A program made the translations under genes and the position numbers. DNA of 64,000 nucleotides from VYFG01 sp965204165 (lineage in GTDB: Bacteria > Pseudomonadota > Gammaproteobacteria > Arenicellales > Poriferihabitantaceae). This document shows, piece after piece, positions 43,135-51,996 of this stretch (positions within the stretch are counted from its first letter, which is position 1; each line of letters opens with the position of its first letter). The DNA is taken from positions 2,170,001 through 2,234,000 of the forward strand of contig OZ241969.1 of NCBI GenBank assembly GCA_965204165.1, in the 5' to 3' direction. Below the pieces are notes generated by a model. It was not told the origin of the DNA. It saw only the letters and a program-made list of their open reading frames with translations, and did not search any database.

Positions 43135-43509
43135 TTGAAATTTCTCACCCTGCCCGACGTGATCGAAATTCACGATCTCGTCATCGGGGAAAACGAACGC
43201 CAGGGGATGGCCGGCGGCAAATGGCTGGATGCGGTGCTGGGTCGTATCGATAACAGAATGGCGTTCGGACTGATAAACGATGAATTCGATCTGGCCGCCT
43301 GCTACGCCTGCTTTCTTGCGGTGGGCCATGTTTTCAATGACGCAAATAAACGCACGGCATTCGCCTGTATGGATGTTTGTTTATCGCTCAATAGCATAGA
43401 ACTCGATTACGATCACAGAGAGGTGGGCGACTTGACCATTCGTGCGGCTCGGGGAATTGTCGACGAAATCGAACTGGGTATCTGGTTACGCTCCCGGGTA
43501 CTGAAGTAA
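43135..43509 (+). CDS. doc: Doc-type Fic-fold toxin
   Basis: A 124-aa Doc toxin. HVFNDANKRTAFACMDVCL is the Doc form of the Fic motif (H-x-F-x-x-A-N-K-R). Doc phosphorylates and blocks elongation factor Tu. The start is TTG 43135 (MKFLTLPDVIEIHD), directly after the phd stop. The length matches phage P1 Doc (126). Confidence 0.9.
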   Translation: MKFLTLPDVIEIHDLVIGENERQGMAGGKWLDAVLGRIDNRMAFGLINDEFDLAACYACFLAVGHVFNDANKRTAFACMDVCLSLNSIELDYDHREVGDLTIRAARGIVDEIELGIWLRSRVLK

Positions 43510-43787
43510 TCCGGCGATCCTGAAAAACCCGAAATTCAGAGAGTTCTGTCGACTCCTGGATGGGATGATCACCCCCGACGTATATGGTGTTGCAAAGTCC
43601 CTCCAGCTCCTGTCGGCGTCGGCAAGGCCGAGTCCCCGGAATCGGTGGCTTGGTACGGGGCGAATACTCCGGTATCGACCTTGCGGCTCTCTGAAAACGG
43701 GTGGAACTCAGACTCTGCGGATGGGTCGTCAGTGATCAGGTCGGTGTGTATTATCCGGGCCTGTCCCCTTGTACTTGAGGAAGAAAC
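43510..43787. other. Non-coding stretch between doc and the secreted protein gene
   Basis: No gene with support. An antisense frame from 44267 runs through here but has no domain match. Confidence 0.4.
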
Positions 43788-44303
43788 ATGAAATCGAAGT
43801 CCCTCGCGAAATTGATATTTTTTACACCAGTCGTTGTTGTGTCCTGGTTTCTGACGGCCATTCAGGCGGCTGTCGCCGAAGATGGCGGTAGCATCACCAT
43901 CATTTACAGTTATGAGCGCGACTACACCGCCATCGAACATGCCGGCGGCCAGGTCACCGGGGGGACGCTTACGGGCACCAGTACCGTGCTGCAAAGCAGC
44001 GGTGCGCCTTTCGTGGAGGGTTCCGTTTCGGCCGCGGCCTGCATTGTCTATTCTCGCAAGACGGAAGCTGGCATCGATCTCGAGGCGCCCTGCACATCCA
44101 CCGACGCTGACGGCGACAGTTTGTTCCTGGTGTCGCGGCGGAAAGCCGGAGACATACAGGATGGCGGAGGGGGTGCGGGTCACTCCGAGATCGTCGGCGG
44201 CACCGGCAAGTACGCCGGCATCAGTGGCAGTTGTACCTACGACGCGAAGTATCTGCCCAACAACCACAGCACCACGATTCGCAGGTGCGACTGGGAGAGA
44301 TAG
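43788..44303 (+). CDS. Secreted protein, possibly allene-oxide-cyclase-like barrel
   Basis: A 171-aa protein with a signal peptide (about residues 1-30, cleavage near AVA-ED). The final part, SEIVGGTGKYAGISGSCTYDAKY, resembles the GGTGKYAGxxG segment of small secreted beta-barrel proteins of the allene oxide cyclase or DUF3224 type. Three Cys (residues about 85, 102 and 149) are visible and could form a disulfide. I cannot give a function. AGGAAGAA precedes the ATG. Confidence 0.7.
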   Translation: MKSKSLAKLIFFTPVVVVSWFLTAIQAAVAEDGGSITIIYSYERDYTAIEHAGGQVTGGTLTGTSTVLQSSGAPFVEGSVSAAACIVYSRKTEAGIDLEAPCTSTDADGDSLFLVSRRKAGDIQDGGGGAGHSEIVGGTGKYAGISGSCTYDAKYLPNNHSTTIRRCDWER

Positions 44304-44398
44304 CGAAAGCGCCCAATGGAACAGACAGTCGACAAAGGAAGATCGATGCCGCAGGAACTTCCCTGCAGCCGGTAACGGATCGATTGAGGCTTAGCGGA

Positions 44399-44470
44399 GA
44401 TCCATTTCCTCCCCGATACTATTCCCAATCCGTGCGGCTGTGGAGCAACAGATTCGTAATCAGTAGGTCG
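44399..44470 (+). repeat. Direct repeat A with tRNA-Thr-like part
   Basis: About 72 bases match 47457-47527 with few changes. Bases 44433-44470 match the tRNA-Thr from its D arm to the variable loop (GAGCAAC, ATTCGTAATCAGTAGGTCGG), but the acceptor arms are absent. It is a remnant of the tRNA, left by insertion or duplication. Confidence 0.75.
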
Positions 44471-44480
44471 GCGGAGCAAC

Positions 44481-45935
44481 ATGACTGATCGACCGCTCAA
44501 CGTCGTCTGGATGGTCGCCGATCACCAGGCACATGCCCATCATTGGCCGACCGTGTGGCGCACTGCCCTCAAGCGGCGGCTCGCGCGCGAGGGATGCAAC
44601 TTCACGCGAGCCCGAACGGTACTGCCCGTGTGCAGTCCGGCGCGTGCCTCCATGCTCACCGGGCTGTATCCTCATGCGCACGGTGTCACCGAGAACGACG
44701 GCCGATTCGGCGGCCGGGCCGGTCTGGATCCCGGCGACCGGCTGGTGCACCAGCCGTTGCGCGATGCCGGATACCGCTGCGGCTGGTTCGGGAAGTGGCA
44801 TGTCGACAATCACCGATCCGCCGCCGACTATGGCTTCGAGGGGTTCTCGCTGCCGGGCTACGGCTATCCCTACGCGACACCTGAATACCGGCGCTACCTT
44901 GAGGACGCGGGACTACTGCCGCCAGTCGCGGAAATCGAGATGACCGGAGAGTCAGGTCTCGCGGTGGGGACGCAGATCGACCTCGTGGACGCGGACGAAT
45001 GGTTCGACTACGAGTCAGGCGTCGCGCGCCTCGACGGTCCGGCCGAGGCGCACGAGGCATTTTTCCTGTCTCGCCTTGTGGAACGCTGGCTCGACTCGCT
45101 TGGACGGGATCCCTTTTTCGCGAGGATCGACCCCTGGGGGCCACACCCGCCCTACCTGCTGGCGGCCCCTTGGCGCGGCATGTTCGAACCGAGCGCCGTC
45201 GAGCCGTCGCACAATCTCCTGTTCGACCTCGCGGGCCGACCGTCCCACCACCACCGGTACCGTGACTACTGGCGCACCACGCTGGGCCTCGATGCCCAGG
45301 GATGGCGACGGATGGTCGCACGGGCGCTCGAGCACGTCGCGCTCGTCGAGGCCGCTCTACTCGGAGTCGTCGATGCCGTCGATCGCATCGGGCTGGCGGA
45401 TTCCACGCTGGTCGTGTTCACCGCCGACCATGGCGATGCGGTGGGCTCGAACGGTGGCGTAAGCAACAAGGGAGGCCTGATGGTGGAGGAGACCATGCGG
45501 ATCCCGCTGCTGATGCGCGGCCCGGGAGTCCCGCCCGGCACGACCTGCGATCGGCTGGTCTCGAACCTGGATCTCCCGACCACCATCCTGCGGATGTGCG
45601 GTATCGACGAAGGGGTTCGCATGCACGGGCGGAACCTCGCAGAGTTGGTGGGCGAGCCCCGGGCACCGTGGCGAACGGGTTTCATGGCCCAGCACTACGG
45701 GCTGCACGAACCGGCGCCGCAGCGCTGTTGGTACGCGGACGGCTGGAAGCTGGTGGTTCAGGAGGACGGTTTCACCGAGCTCTACGATCTGGATGCGGAT
45801 CCGTACGAGATGCGCAATCTCGCGGATGACCCGGAGCATCGCGTCCGGCTCGAGAGTCTGCAGGCCGAACTGCGCGACGCCATGAGCGAGACCGGCGATC
45901 TCGACCCACGACTGTCGGCGGCGCTTGCTACATAG
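44481..45935 (+). CDS. Sulfatase family protein
   Basis: A 484-aa sulfatase. VVWMVADHQAHAHHWPTV carries early metal ligands (with an unusual DHQ), CSPARASMLTGLYPHAHG is the C-x-P-x-R signature with Cys for formylglycine, and VVFTADHGDAVGSNGGVSNK has metal ligands. There is no signal peptide. The start codon follows GGCGGAG by about 5 bases, and this Shine-Dalgarno lies at the edge of the tRNA-like repeat, so the gene may have been placed here by the event that copied the repeat. Substrate unknown. Confidence 0.88.
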   Translation: MTDRPLNVVWMVADHQAHAHHWPTVWRTALKRRLAREGCNFTRARTVLPVCSPARASMLTGLYPHAHGVTENDGRFGGRAGLDPGDRLVHQPLRDAGYRCGWFGKWHVDNHRSAADYGFEGFSLPGYGYPYATPEYRRYLEDAGLLPPVAEIEMTGESGLAVGTQIDLVDADEWFDYESGVARLDGPAEAHEAFFLSRLVERWLDSLGRDPFFARIDPWGPHPPYLLAAPWRGMFEPSAVEPSHNLLFDLAGRPSHHHRYRDYWRTTLGLDAQGWRRMVARALEHVALVEAALLGVVDAVDRIGLADSTLVVFTADHGDAVGSNGGVSNKGGLMVEETMRIPLLMRGPGVPPGTTCDRLVSNLDLPTTILRMCGIDEGVRMHGRNLAELVGEPRAPWRTGFMAQHYGLHEPAPQRCWYADGWKLVVQEDGFTELYDLDADPYEMRNLADDPEHRVRLESLQAELRDAMSETGDLDPRLSAALAT

Positions 45936-46027
45936 ACTTCGAGGATGCCGGCGAGGTCTTTCGGCAAGCGCAGGTCATCGACCCCGACTTCTGGCTGGTC
46001 TGGTGGGGCGAAGCGCCGTGGTGGTCC
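45932..46027 (+). pseudogene. Possible remnant of a TPR protein gene
   Basis: In the frame starting at 45932 the translation reads IDFEDAGEVFRQAQVIDPDF, then WLVWWGEAPWW, which is like the tetratricopeptide segment of YCF3-type proteins (FRxAxxLDPDFxMAYWGEA). There is no start codon and no further homology. It overlaps the sulfatase stop. Low confidence. Confidence 0.25.
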
Positions 46028-46110
46028 CGGCGCCCGCGGGCCCCTTCACGGTCATCCTCCTCAAACAGCAGCGGGCGAGCCGCCGACGCATGTGTCACTC
46101 TAGGTTATAA

Positions 46111-46144
46111 GTCAGCATGCACAGGATGTCAGCATGCACAGGAT
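46111..46144 (+). repeat. 17-bp tandem repeat, two copies
   Basis: GTCAGCATGCACAGGAT occurs twice in direct succession (46111-46127 and 46128-46144). It contains the palindrome GCATGC. Nothing else is nearby, so it may be a junction scar. Confidence 0.85.
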
Positions 46145-46499
46145 TAGGTGGCCGCGCACATCATCCTTGGTGTAGACACAGACTGGCTGCACTCGCAGGC
46201 CGGACTTGGTTAGCTATGCAAGAAATACGGGTTTTGCATTGTGCAACGCAAAGCCCCAGGCCAATAAATCAGTGGATTTCTTCGACTTGCTGAAAATACT
46301 CCGGCAGTCGCCGGGCGGCTGCTGCAGCGTTGGCGGTTTCAGGGCGGAACCGGTCAAGGAAGGCCGCAAGATTGCTGCTATGGTCTATGCGCTATTTGCC
46401 TATAGTGATTTTATCCCCGGGGTGAAGGGATTTAACCATTTTGGGAGCCGGCGAAAGCCTCAAAAAGAACAGTAAAACAGGGGTTTAAGAGGATGTTTT
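46145..46499. other. Intergenic region upstream of the VbhA-like antitoxin
   Basis: No supported gene; an 89-codon ATG frame at 46206 lacks homology. A near-perfect 20-bp palindrome TTTGC-A-TTG-TG-CAA-C-GCAAA lies at 46233-46252 and could be an operator. Confidence 0.45.
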
Positions 46500-46718
46500 A
46501 TGATAAAATCATTGTCACTGGTGACAGCAATGAAAAAAGAGAAAATCAGCCAAAAACGCCGTGATTACGCCATGCGTACCGCACTGGCCACTGTCCGTCT
46601 GGAAGGCCTGGAGCCCAGCCAGGATGCCAAGAGCCTTGCGGCGAAAGTCGCCAAGGGCGAGATGACCAGTGCCGATGCTGTAGAGGCAATGAAACGGAAT
46701 TATGCCGTATCAGCGTGA
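46500..46718 (+). CDS. VbhA-like antitoxin of a Fic toxin
   Basis: A 72-aa small helical protein. KISQKRRDYAMRTALATVRL EGLEPSQ contains TVRLEG, the inhibitory motif [S/T]-x-x-x-E-[G/N] of class I Fic antitoxins, which inserts its Glu into the Fic active site. KGEMTSADAVEAMKRNYA is the typical end. AAGAGG precedes the ATG at 46500; ATG 46530 is an alternative. It overlaps the fic gene by 17 bases. Confidence 0.85.
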   Translation: MIKSLSLVTAMKKEKISQKRRDYAMRTALATVRLEGLEPSQDAKSLAAKVAKGEMTSADAVEAMKRNYAVSA

Positions 46719-47328
46719 CCCGGACGCCGGGCCGTATGATGCGGCATCTGATCCCTATATTGATCCCAACGGTGTCTTAAAAAATAACCTAGGCATCAGG
46801 AACACGCCGGATCTTAACAAAGCCGAAGCCAACCTGTCCTACCTGCGGGCTCAGGAGCTCGAAACCTCTCCCTTGCCAGGAAATTTCGACCTGGACCACC
46901 TGCGGAAAATCCATAAGCACCTGTTTGGTGATGTTTATCCCTGGGCCGGCGAGATTCGCCGAATCGATATTGGCAAGGGCAATGACCTCTTTGCCCATCA
47001 TGTCCATATCGAGAAGGAGGCAGGCAGACTGTTCAAGCGGCTGGCCGATGAAAATCACCTGAAAGGGCTGGATGCAGAAAAATTCAGCGAACGCGCGGGT
47101 CACTATCTTGGTGAGATCAACGCCTTGCACCCTTTCCGGGAAGGCAACGGCCGTTCTCAGCGGGCCTTCATCGGCCAACTCGCCCGTGGGGCTGGTTTTG
47201 AAATCGAGTGGAGTAAGATCAGCCGCGAGGATAAGACCAGGGGCTCGATTGAGTCATTCCATGGCGACAGCGACAAACTGGCCAAACTAATTCAGGACAA
47301 TCTGACTTCCGAAAAGGAAGATTCTTAA
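46702..47328 (+). CDS. fic: Fic domain AMP-transferase toxin (VbhT-like)
   Basis: A 208-aa Fic protein. LHPFREGNGRSQRAFIGQLA is the full catalytic motif H-x-F-x-[D/E]-G-N-G-R-x-x-R near residues 148-165. HKHLFGDVYPWAGEIRRIDI is the flap region that positions target residues. These toxins transfer AMP from ATP to target proteins (gyrase and topoisomerase IV for VbhT and FicT). The full set of catalytic residues suggests an active enzyme kept in check by the small protein encoded before it. Confidence 0.92.
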   Translation: MPYQRDPDAGPYDAASDPYIDPNGVLKNNLGIRNTPDLNKAEANLSYLRAQELETSPLPGNFDLDHLRKIHKHLFGDVYPWAGEIRRIDIGKGNDLFAHHVHIEKEAGRLFKRLADENHLKGLDAEKFSERAGHYLGEINALHPFREGNGRSQRAFIGQLARGAGFEIEWSKISREDKTRGSIESFHGDSDKLAKLIQDNLTSEKEDS

Positions 47329-47456
47329 TAATCATGTAGAACGCACCGACGTAGAACTGGAGAAGCTGCGCCGCACTGACCCGGAAGCCTTTCAAATGAC
47401 CTGGAAATCGAAGGCAGTTCCAAGTCAACGAGCCTTGAGGTTGATCGGAAAGATCC

Positions 47457-47552
47457 AGTTCCTCCCCGATACTTTTCCCAATCCGTGCGGCTGTGGAGCA
47501 ACAGAATCGCAATCAGTAAATCGGAGATCCGATTCCTCTTTCCGGCACCATT
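47457..47552 (+). repeat. Direct repeat B with degenerate tRNA-Thr 3' end
   Basis: Bases 47457-47527 match repeat A (44399-44470). Bases 47494-47550 align with the tRNA-Thr from GAGCAAC to the CCA end; the last 20 bases (GATTCCTCTTTCCGGCACCA) are identical. The anticodon is changed (ATCGCAA), so this is not a working tRNA. It fits an att site or the far boundary of a tRNA-linked island. Confidence 0.8.
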
Positions 47553-47554
47553 GC

Positions 47555-48724
47555 TCATTCAAGAAACTCAATTTCTCCGTCCTTGACGACTACCAGAATC
47601 TGGTCATATAGAGCGTCCCCGTCAGGGTTGAAGGAGAAATGGCCCAACCGGCCCAAAATGGTTGGATAATCCGACGTCTGTGCGAGGGCATCCCGGATGG
47701 CGGCGGGATCCGCCGATTGCGCTGTCTTGATCGCATTGGCAAGAACATGGAGAGTCGCATACGACTGAGCCGCCCAGGGTTCAGGATCAATTCCGTATTG
47801 TGCACGGTATTTCCGAACAAAGGCTTGGTTACCAGGGGCGTCAGACTTGCTGGACCATCCGATAAAACCGATTGCGCCTTCGGCACCGTAACCTGCCTCC
47901 TGGACTTCAGTCATGGTCAAATCCGGCGCTATGACCTGAATGGTGTCGGGAAACAGCGGCTCGGCTGTTTGGGAGAGAATCCCGGCTATTTCCTGTGAAA
48001 GTGCAGAGACAAACAGCGCATCCGGATCCACCGCCATGATCCGCGTCAACTGCTGGGAGAAATCCGTGTCACCGGTTTTGAAAGCTTCCTCGGTCAGGAT
48101 CTCGACCCGGTTCTCCCCAAGCACGGTCCTTAATACGTCGTTGCTGCTTGTGGAATAGAGATCCGTCGCATCGTATATGGTCGCCACTTTCTCATAGCCG
48201 AGCTTCTCCCGGGTCGCCAGCACACCGCTGGGAATGCTGATATTCGTGACGAGACTGCTGCGGAAGACAAAATCCCCGATCCCGCCCAATCCTGCGGCGG
48301 AGGAGACGGAACTGAAAGCGATCACCCCGTTCTCTTGCGCAATCGGAGCAGCCTCCTTGAGGTGTGTAGAGATGGCAAGCCCGACTATGGCAGGTACTTT
48401 CTGGTTCACCAGGTGCCGTACTGCCGCCTTCGCCCCGTCCGGGTTGCTCATATCGTCCACGGTGATAAACCTGAGTCTTACATCCCCGAGGTTGTTGATC
48501 TCTTCTAGTGCCAATTCAAAGCCGCGTTGCATTGGCAGGCCATACGGTTCGGCGTGATGTCCTGTCAGTGCTACGACTACACCGATGGGAATCTCTTCGC
48601 TCATGGTCCGTGGCACTTCGTCATCGGGCATGACCGTGACGGCCTTATGGCAACCGGAAAGCCCGATGGCCGAAGCAGCAAATGTCAGCAGAAACGAAGT
48701 GGTTAGAATATTTGTCTTGTTCAT
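47555..48724 (-). CDS. Branched-chain amino acid-type ABC transporter substrate-binding lipoprotein
   Basis: A 389-aa type I periplasmic binding protein (LivJ-like, Peripla_BP_6). Residues 1-24 form a lipoprotein signal with lipobox LSGC. PIGVVVALTGHHAEPYGLPM QRGFELALEEINN is the N-terminal ligand-domain signature, and AIVGLAISTHLKEAAPIAQ follows. No permease or ATPase genes are next to it, so it is solitary and may sense or bind a solute for another system. ATG 48724 has GGAGGG upstream. Its 3' end lies only three bases from repeat B. Confidence 0.88.
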   Translation of the reverse strand: MNKTNILTTSFLLTFAASAIGLSGCHKAVTVMPDDEVPRTMSEEIPIGVVVALTGHHAEPYGLPMQRGFELALEEINNLGDVRLRFITVDDMSNPDGAKAAVRHLVNQKVPAIVGLAISTHLKEAAPIAQENGVIAFSSVSSAAGLGGIGDFVFRSSLVTNISIPSGVLATREKLGYEKVATIYDATDLYSTSSNDVLRTVLGENRVEILTEEAFKTGDTDFSQQLTRIMAVDPDALFVSALSQEIAGILSQTAEPLFPDTIQVIAPDLTMTEVQEAGYGAEGAIGFIGWSSKSDAPGNQAFVRKYRAQYGIDPEPWAAQSYATLHVLANAIKTAQSADPAAIRDALAQTSDYPTILGRLGHFSFNPDGDALYDQILVVVKDGEIEFLE

Positions 48725-49129
48725 GCGAAATCCCTCCAGGAGCCTGTCAGCTTCGGGATTTTGAAGTCGCCCATAGGGCGCCCGCCAATCATATCCCATG
48801 TCCACGTAGCCGGCGGTAATTTCCTCGATTGATGGCGTTCGGTGATACCGCGGCCCGTGAGATATAGACCTGCCGGAGTCCGTCAGCAGCCTGCATGATG
48901 CGCAACTCCTCGCCCATCAGTTTCACCTGATCGGTATCCCTTGGCCCCGAGGGCGGTGGTGCCGTTGGACCAACGCCCCCTTCGGGTTACTCCCCATTGG
49001 ACATGACTGAATGTTGACCGGTCGGCGGGCGCTGTGGCACGATGCGAGGCTTACGCAACACTCAGATGGCAGCGGCGGTGCCAACAACTCGGCCGCATAA
49101 ACAAACGTCGACCCATTAGGAAAGAGTCC
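48725..49129. other. Intergenic region between lipoprotein and NIPSNAP genes
   Basis: No recognisable gene in 405 bases. A 101-codon antisense frame (48923-49228) has no domain. It must hold the divergent promoters of both flanking genes. Confidence 0.5.
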
Positions 49130-49762
49130 ATGATCCACGAACTTCAAACCTACGCCGTGAAATCCGGCGCTCTGGTGGAAATGCTCACCGAGAATCAGTC
49201 GGCACTGGAGATAGCACGCCCGTACCATGGCACGCTGGAGGGCTCCTGGGTCAGCGAGGTCGGCGCGCTGAATCGCGTCTGGAATCTATGGTCCTTCCAG
49301 GATTTGAACCAGCGGCAGGAGATGTGGGAAGCGCTGGCGAAGGACTCCCGGTGGACGGAACAACACCTGCCCCGCCTTGCCTCCTTAATCCTGCGTCGGG
49401 ACTCGCGCGTCATGGCCCCGATAACGCCACTGAAGGCGCCGGAAGACACCGGCAACGTGTACGAGTACCGATACTACCGCACGACCATAGCGAACGCGTC
49501 CAGGCTTGCGGAACTCATGACCGAGGCAATGCCCACCCGCGCGGGTTACGTCCATGACATCGGTATGTGGATCACCGAGATCGGTTCGTTGGACGAGTTT
49601 ACCCACATGGTCGCATACCCGTCGATGAGCGCGCGCGAAGAGCAAAGGTCGGCAATGATCGCCGATGCCGAGTGGTCGCGCATTCACAAGGAGATCACAC
49701 AGTACGTGGAGGACGCACGGGTTGAACTCCTGCTCCCCGTCTCCTGGTCTGCACTCAGTTAG
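49130..49762 (+). CDS. NIPSNAP family protein
   Basis: A 210-aa protein of two ferredoxin-like alpha/beta repeats: MIHELQTYAVKSGALVEMLT and VYEYRYYRTTIANASRLAEL start the two halves. This is the NIPSNAP/EthD-related dimeric fold, often found in catabolic gene clusters but of unclear function. ATG 49130 follows AGGAAAG; a frame from 49034 has an unrelated start. Confidence 0.85.
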   Translation: MIHELQTYAVKSGALVEMLTENQSALEIARPYHGTLEGSWVSEVGALNRVWNLWSFQDLNQRQEMWEALAKDSRWTEQHLPRLASLILRRDSRVMAPITPLKAPEDTGNVYEYRYYRTTIANASRLAELMTEAMPTRAGYVHDIGMWITEIGSLDEFTHMVAYPSMSAREEQRSAMIADAEWSRIHKEITQYVEDARVELLLPVSWSALS

Positions 49763-49970
49763 GCTCCGTGGCCGTGGAGCCCACCGGCTGACGCCGAGGC
49801 CGGCCCATCTTTCTGTTCGCGAATCGCTTCCGGTAACATGGACGTAACGACCCGCAAACAGGTCTCGTGCCAAGTGAAGTAGCCGTTCGCTTCACGGAGC
49901 GAATCGTGGATTTCCCTGTGCTTTTCTTGCGATGCTTGAAATGCGCGCGGGTTCTCACCGGGAACCGCGA

Positions 49971-51524
49971 ATGCTGAAAACCTTGCGGAACGCGCCCCGG
50001 CCCCCGTACGCAAAGGCAACCTTTTGGGCGGATCTGAGGGCCGGCATCACGATGTCGGCGTCGTATATCCCGACCGCCATGGCACTCGGGTACATTTCCG
50101 GCGTGGGCCCCCTCGCGGGACTCTGGTGCGGCGTGTTCGTCGGGATCATAGCGGCGCTGTGCGGCGGTACACGTGCCTTGGTGTGCGGCCCCAGCGCTGC
50201 GCTGGCGGTTGTCACCGCCACACTGGTCGTGGGCAACGACTTCTCCCTTCCGGAACTCGCCGTCGTCATCGTCATGGCGGGGGCAATCCAGATTGCCCTC
50301 GGGCTCGTCGGAGTCGGACGCTTCGTCTCCTACATCCCGCATATCGTGCTCACGGGGTTCATGTCCGGCATCGGGGTACTGCTTCTCTGGACGCAGGTGC
50401 AGAAGCTGTTCCTCCTCGGCATAAGCGACCTCGTTGTCGGCGGTTGCGGGGTGGCATTGCTGGCCGTGTGGCCGGCCAGGGTGGGCAGGTACCTGCCGCC
50501 GGCGCTCGCGGTCATCGCGCTCGGCTGGTTCATGTCGCTGTTCATTCCGGGCGTCGATCCGCTGGGGCCCGTCCCGACCGGACTGCCTACTCCCGTTCTG
50601 GTGGCGCCACCCCTCGAGTTCCTGGCAAAGGCGGTCGGGCCGGCGTTAATCGTGGCCCTCATCAGTTCGGTCTACAGTCTGATGTGGTCGCTGACAGCCG
50701 ACACCTTTACCGGATCGCAGCACAACCCGAACCGCGAGCTGTTCGGCCTGGGTCTGGGGAACGTCGCTGCGGGTATCGTCGGTGTTCTGCCCGGCAGCGC
50801 GAACATCGCCACCATGACTTCCCGCCGCTTCGGCGGCAAGACCGTGGTCGCGGGCATTATCTGCCAGATTATCGTCGCGGGGCTCATACTGTACTTCGCC
50901 AGCTACGTTGCGCCGCTGCCACTGGCGGTGCTTTCCGCGATCGTCATGCTCGTAGGCTGGCATCTCATCGACTTCTCCTTCCTGTTGAAGATTCGCGACG
51001 TGGACATCCGCCATTCCACGGTCATGCTGGTGACCATGGGCGTGACTGTTTTCATCGATCCGCTCCTGGCGATCCTGTTCGGGGTCATCGCCGCCAACGT
51101 CGTCAATGCTGCGCGGCTCGAATTCCTCGAGCTCGACAGCGTGATTTCGACGCCCCTCCTCGACGCCACTTTCGGTGTCGACACGGACGAATATGAAGCG
51201 CGGATCGGGCTGCTGGCCTTCCGCGGCACATTCACGGTGTCGTCCTCGCGCAAGCTGGTCCAGTCCATCAGCCAGGACATCCGCGATCACGAGGTCGTCA
51301 TTTTCGACCTTTCCGACACCACGCATGTCGATGACAGCTCGGCACATCTGCTTGCCCTGCTCCTCGACCGTGCGAAACAGACCAGCACCGAGATCGTTGC
51401 CTGCGGTGTGACGGACCGTATCCGAAGGACGCTTTACGCCTTCGGCGTCCTCGACCGGATCCCCCGGGATCGGTTGGTGGAAACGCAGAAGGATGCCAGG
51501 GAGCTTGCCTGGACGCTGCTGTAG
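49971..51524 (+). CDS. SulP family anion transporter with STAS domain
   Basis: A 517-aa permease. ADLRAGITMSASYIPTAMALGYISGVGPLAGLW is the SulP N-terminal signature, and about 12 helices follow (residues 30-400). SANIATMTSRRFGGKT is like the SulP conserved loop. Residues 420-515 form a STAS domain (VVIFDLSDTTHVDDSSAHLL). SulP proteins carry sulfate, bicarbonate or dicarboxylates. The two sulfatases in the window make sulfate attractive, but specificity cannot be read from sequence. ATG 49932 is an alternative start. Confidence 0.9.
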   Translation: MLKTLRNAPRPPYAKATFWADLRAGITMSASYIPTAMALGYISGVGPLAGLWCGVFVGIIAALCGGTRALVCGPSAALAVVTATLVVGNDFSLPELAVVIVMAGAIQIALGLVGVGRFVSYIPHIVLTGFMSGIGVLLLWTQVQKLFLLGISDLVVGGCGVALLAVWPARVGRYLPPALAVIALGWFMSLFIPGVDPLGPVPTGLPTPVLVAPPLEFLAKAVGPALIVALISSVYSLMWSLTADTFTGSQHNPNRELFGLGLGNVAAGIVGVLPGSANIATMTSRRFGGKTVVAGIICQIIVAGLILYFASYVAPLPLAVLSAIVMLVGWHLIDFSFLLKIRDVDIRHSTVMLVTMGVTVFIDPLLAILFGVIAANVVNAARLEFLELDSVISTPLLDATFGVDTDEYEARIGLLAFRGTFTVSSSRKLVQSISQDIRDHEVVIFDLSDTTHVDDSSAHLLALLLDRAKQTSTEIVACGVTDRIRRTLYAFGVLDRIPRDRLVETQKDARELAWTLL

Positions 51525-51699
51525 CCGCCGACTGCGGAACCCGCAGCCCGGTCATGCCTGACAGGTGCCGGGGTCCCTGCCAGGGGGCCGCGCTCTCGGT
51601 CGCGGACGAGCCCCAGTGACAGCATCGAAGATTTGCGTTGGGGTCCGCCGCGGATCCGAACCGAACCCCGCCGGCGCCCGGCGGCGCGGAAGGGCCGGC

Positions 51700-51991
51700 C
51701 TAAGGCAGCAGCACCGTGGCGCCCGAAGTCAGTCCATTCTCCAAGGCGCGATGGGCTTCGGAGGCGTCCTTCAGCGGAATCTCGTAATTGACCTTGGGGG
51801 TAAAGATTCCCTGGCGGATTGCTTCAAACAACGAATTTACTGATTGTTCCAGATCAGTGCGCCCCTTGATGGAGTACGTTACTCCCGGCCGCGTGATGAA
51901 AATTGATTCCCGCAACGCCAAATCCTTGGTGACGTCCACCGGCTCGGGGGGACCGGAAGCATGCCCCACGACTGCAAGGACTCCTAAAGTA
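51700..51991 (-). pseudogene. 3' fragment of a quinone oxidoreductase gene split by IS21
   Basis: The minus-strand frame LGVLAVVGHASGPPEPVDV to the stop SGATVLLP at 51700 is the C-terminal part of a zeta-crystallin-like NADPH:quinone oxidoreductase. It continues the fragment at 58283-58986. Joining 58283 to 51985 gives 330 codons without a frameshift (LRCLRT-LGVLAVVG). The reading frame upstream of 51991 runs into IS21 terminal repeats and is not real coding sequence. Confidence 0.9.
51986..51991. repeat. Target site duplication AAAGTA, left copy
   Basis: AAAGTA here and at 58283-58288 flank the IS21-family element exactly. A 6-bp duplication is within the usual range for IS21. Confidence 0.85.
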
Positions 51992-51996
51992 TGGGT

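Noticed and set aside
43569..44267. 232-codon minus-strand frame
   Set aside because: It opposes the secreted-protein gene, which has a signal peptide and Shine-Dalgarno; the antisense frame has neither.
46206..46475. 89-codon frame upstream of vbhA/fic
   Set aside because: No homology or ribosome binding site; mixed composition.
47494..47550. Second tRNA gene
   Set aside because: The acceptor 5' strand and D arm are missing and the anticodon loop is changed, so it is a remnant of tRNA-Thr.
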